Shown here piece by piece: positions 63,283 to 64,000 of a DNA stretch of 64,000 nt (positions are counted from its first letter, which is position 1; the number at the start of each line of letters is the position of its first letter). This DNA comes from Pedobacter montanisoli. GTDB lineage: Bacteria; Bacteroidota; Bacteroidia; Sphingobacteriales; Sphingobacteriaceae. The notes beneath the pieces are model-generated. The model was given only the letters and a program-made list of their open reading frames with translations. It ran no database searches and was not told where the DNA came from. The translations under genes and the position numbers were made by a program. Where the stretch lies: NCBI RefSeq assembly GCF_022809115.1, contig NZ_JALGBH010000002.1, positions 496,001 to 560,000 on the forward strand. The letters are read 5' to 3'.

Positions 63283-63929
63283 TTTGAAACTAAGATATGT
63301 TTGGCCACTTCTCTGCTGATTACAATTTTTTGCCCTTCAATTTGTAGTTCAACAGAACCGTCAAAGTCAATCACTTCAATAATTTTAATACGTTTACCTA
63401 AAGTAAGTCCTAATTTTTCGAGGTGTTTGAGAAAAGGAGAGGAATGTTCGCTTACCCCGGTTATGGTACCCTCATCATTGGTTTTTAATTTGGTAAGCTT
63501 AATAAATGAAAGTGCAGCAAAATTTCCGTTTTTATCAGGAATAGGATCGCCATGAGGATCTACTTTTGGAAATTCAAGAAAGGCATCTAATCTTTCTACG
63601 AGTAAATTAGATTTGATGTGCTCTAATTCTTCTGCCACTTCATGTACCTCATCCCATTTAAAATTTAATTTTTCTACCAGGAAAACTTCCCAAAGTCTGT
63701 GCTTACGAACAATATCTATAGCTGTTTTAGCACCTTGTGGTGTTAGGGTTACGCCTTGGTACTTTACATAATCTACCAATTCTTTTTCAGCCAAACGTTT
63801 GATCATGTCTGTAACAGAAGCCGCCTTTGTTTGCATGCGATCTGCAATGGCATTGGTTTGCACAGGATTTTGGTCTTGCGACAGGTGATATATGATTTTA
63901 AGATAGTTTTCTTCGGTAAAGGACTGCAT
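63279..63929 (-). CDS. DtxR/MntR-family metal-dependent repressor
   Basis: 216 residues. N-terminal winged helix (about 5-70; MQTKAASVTDMIKRLAEKELV), dimerisation/metal domain (about 75-145; HRLWEVFLVEKLNFKWDEVHEVAEELEHI with the metal-binding Glu and His residues), and a C-terminal FeoA/SH3-like domain (about 155-216). Length and third domain are closer to DtxR/IdeR than to the shorter MntR. It is upstream of the Nramp gene with a four-base overlap, so it controls metal uptake. A candidate operator lies 20 bases before its start. Confidence 0.93.
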   Translation of the reverse strand: MQSFTEENYLKIIYHLSQDQNPVQTNAIADRMQTKAASVTDMIKRLAEKELVDYVKYQGVTLTPQGAKTAIDIVRKHRLWEVFLVEKLNFKWDEVHEVAEELEHIKSNLLVERLDAFLEFPKVDPHGDPIPDKNGNFAALSFIKLTKLKTNDEGTITGVSEHSSPFLKHLEKLGLTLGKRIKIIEVIDFDGSVELQIEGQKIVISREVAKHILVSK

Positions 63930-63948
63930 TTTATTTATCTAATTTAAA

Positions 63949-63966
63949 TTTTAGACAAATCTAAAA
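63949..63966. promoter_or_regulatory. Candidate operator of the metal repressor
   Basis: Perfect 18-base inverted repeat TTTTAGA-CAAA-TCTAAAA, 20 bases upstream of the repressor ATG. A further TCTAA half-site at 63938-63942 pairs with TTAGA at 63951-63955. Shape, size and position fit the binding site of a dimeric DtxR/MntR protein that represses its own operon. Confidence 0.6.
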
Positions 63967-64000
63967 AATAGTTTGTAGAATTTATGATAAAATAAAAGAG

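Overview
The window is a stretch of ordinary chromosome from a low-GC member of the Bacteroidota, most likely family Sphingobacteriaceae and Pedobacter-like. The evidence is promoters of the Bacteroidota type (TTTG, about 20 bases, TAnnTTTG) ahead of several genes, many SprA/Por-type or OmpA/FadL-type envelope proteins, DUF4369-thioredoxin and carboxypeptidase-regulatory-domain proteins, a lysine 6-aminotransferase, an Nramp transporter fused to a universal stress domain, and dispersed intergenic palindromes of the CACCCTGAA...TTCAGCATGACG kind that I associate with this family. I see no tRNA, rRNA, CRISPR array, prophage, integrase or insertion sequence. Genes are tightly packed on both strands, with clear intrinsic terminators at many convergent junctions.

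Layout. 1-5,066: the front part of a secreted S9 peptidase, then pyrG-yidC on the minus strand. 5,021-9,200: lat (lysine 6-aminotransferase), an ACC-deaminase/D-cysteine desulfhydrase-like enzyme, a 0.5 kb cluster of palindromic repeats, and ychF. 9,262-14,126: a DUF5362-like membrane protein facing an rnr / regulatory-domain protein / polyprenyl synthase operon. 14,149-19,600: gatB with a thioredoxin lipoprotein, an orphan OmpR-type response regulator, and fabF. 19,600-28,848: envelope genes (OmpA, LysM-RlpA protein, FadL, Tyr/Gly-rich lipoprotein) mixed with udk, dps and a UbiD-type decarboxylase. 28,952-33,725: a proS operon with a conserved unknown, a trans-sulfuration enzyme, a TIGR02757 protein and a YdeI-like protein. 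34,004-38,171: a five-gene minus-strand operon with a methionine/glutamine aminotransferase, omega-amidase, asparaginase and CutC. 38,258-40,941: a queuosine-precursor transporter, then a sterol-desaturase-fold enzyme overlapping a TMEM86/YhhN lysoplasmalogenase-like protein. 40,938-49,025: alpha-2-macroglobulin and PBP1C. 49,346-52,731: topoisomerase III and two unknown secreted proteins. 53,027-55,962: an exported deaminase-like amidohydrolase, ankyrin lipoprotein and AraC regulator. 56,037-56,944: rplU-rpmA with promoter and terminator. 57,025-59,256: a soluble PAS kinase with FixL-like heme-pocket residues and a receiver-CRP/FNR fusion. 59,266-61,358: a small unknown protein and alkylation repair (ada/ogt-like plus alkB). 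61,426-63,966: an Nramp-USP manganese transporter with its DtxR-family regulator and a candidate operator.

The most interesting unit is the kinase/regulator pair at 57-59 kb, which looks like a compressed FixL-FixJ-FixK oxygen circuit made of two proteins. Next are the possible ether-lipid cleavage pair at 39-41 kb, the nested palindromic repeat family at four loci (one copy sits in the loop of a terminator), and the deaminase/ankyrin/AraC operon. Functional names come from motif recognition by eye; no database search was run.
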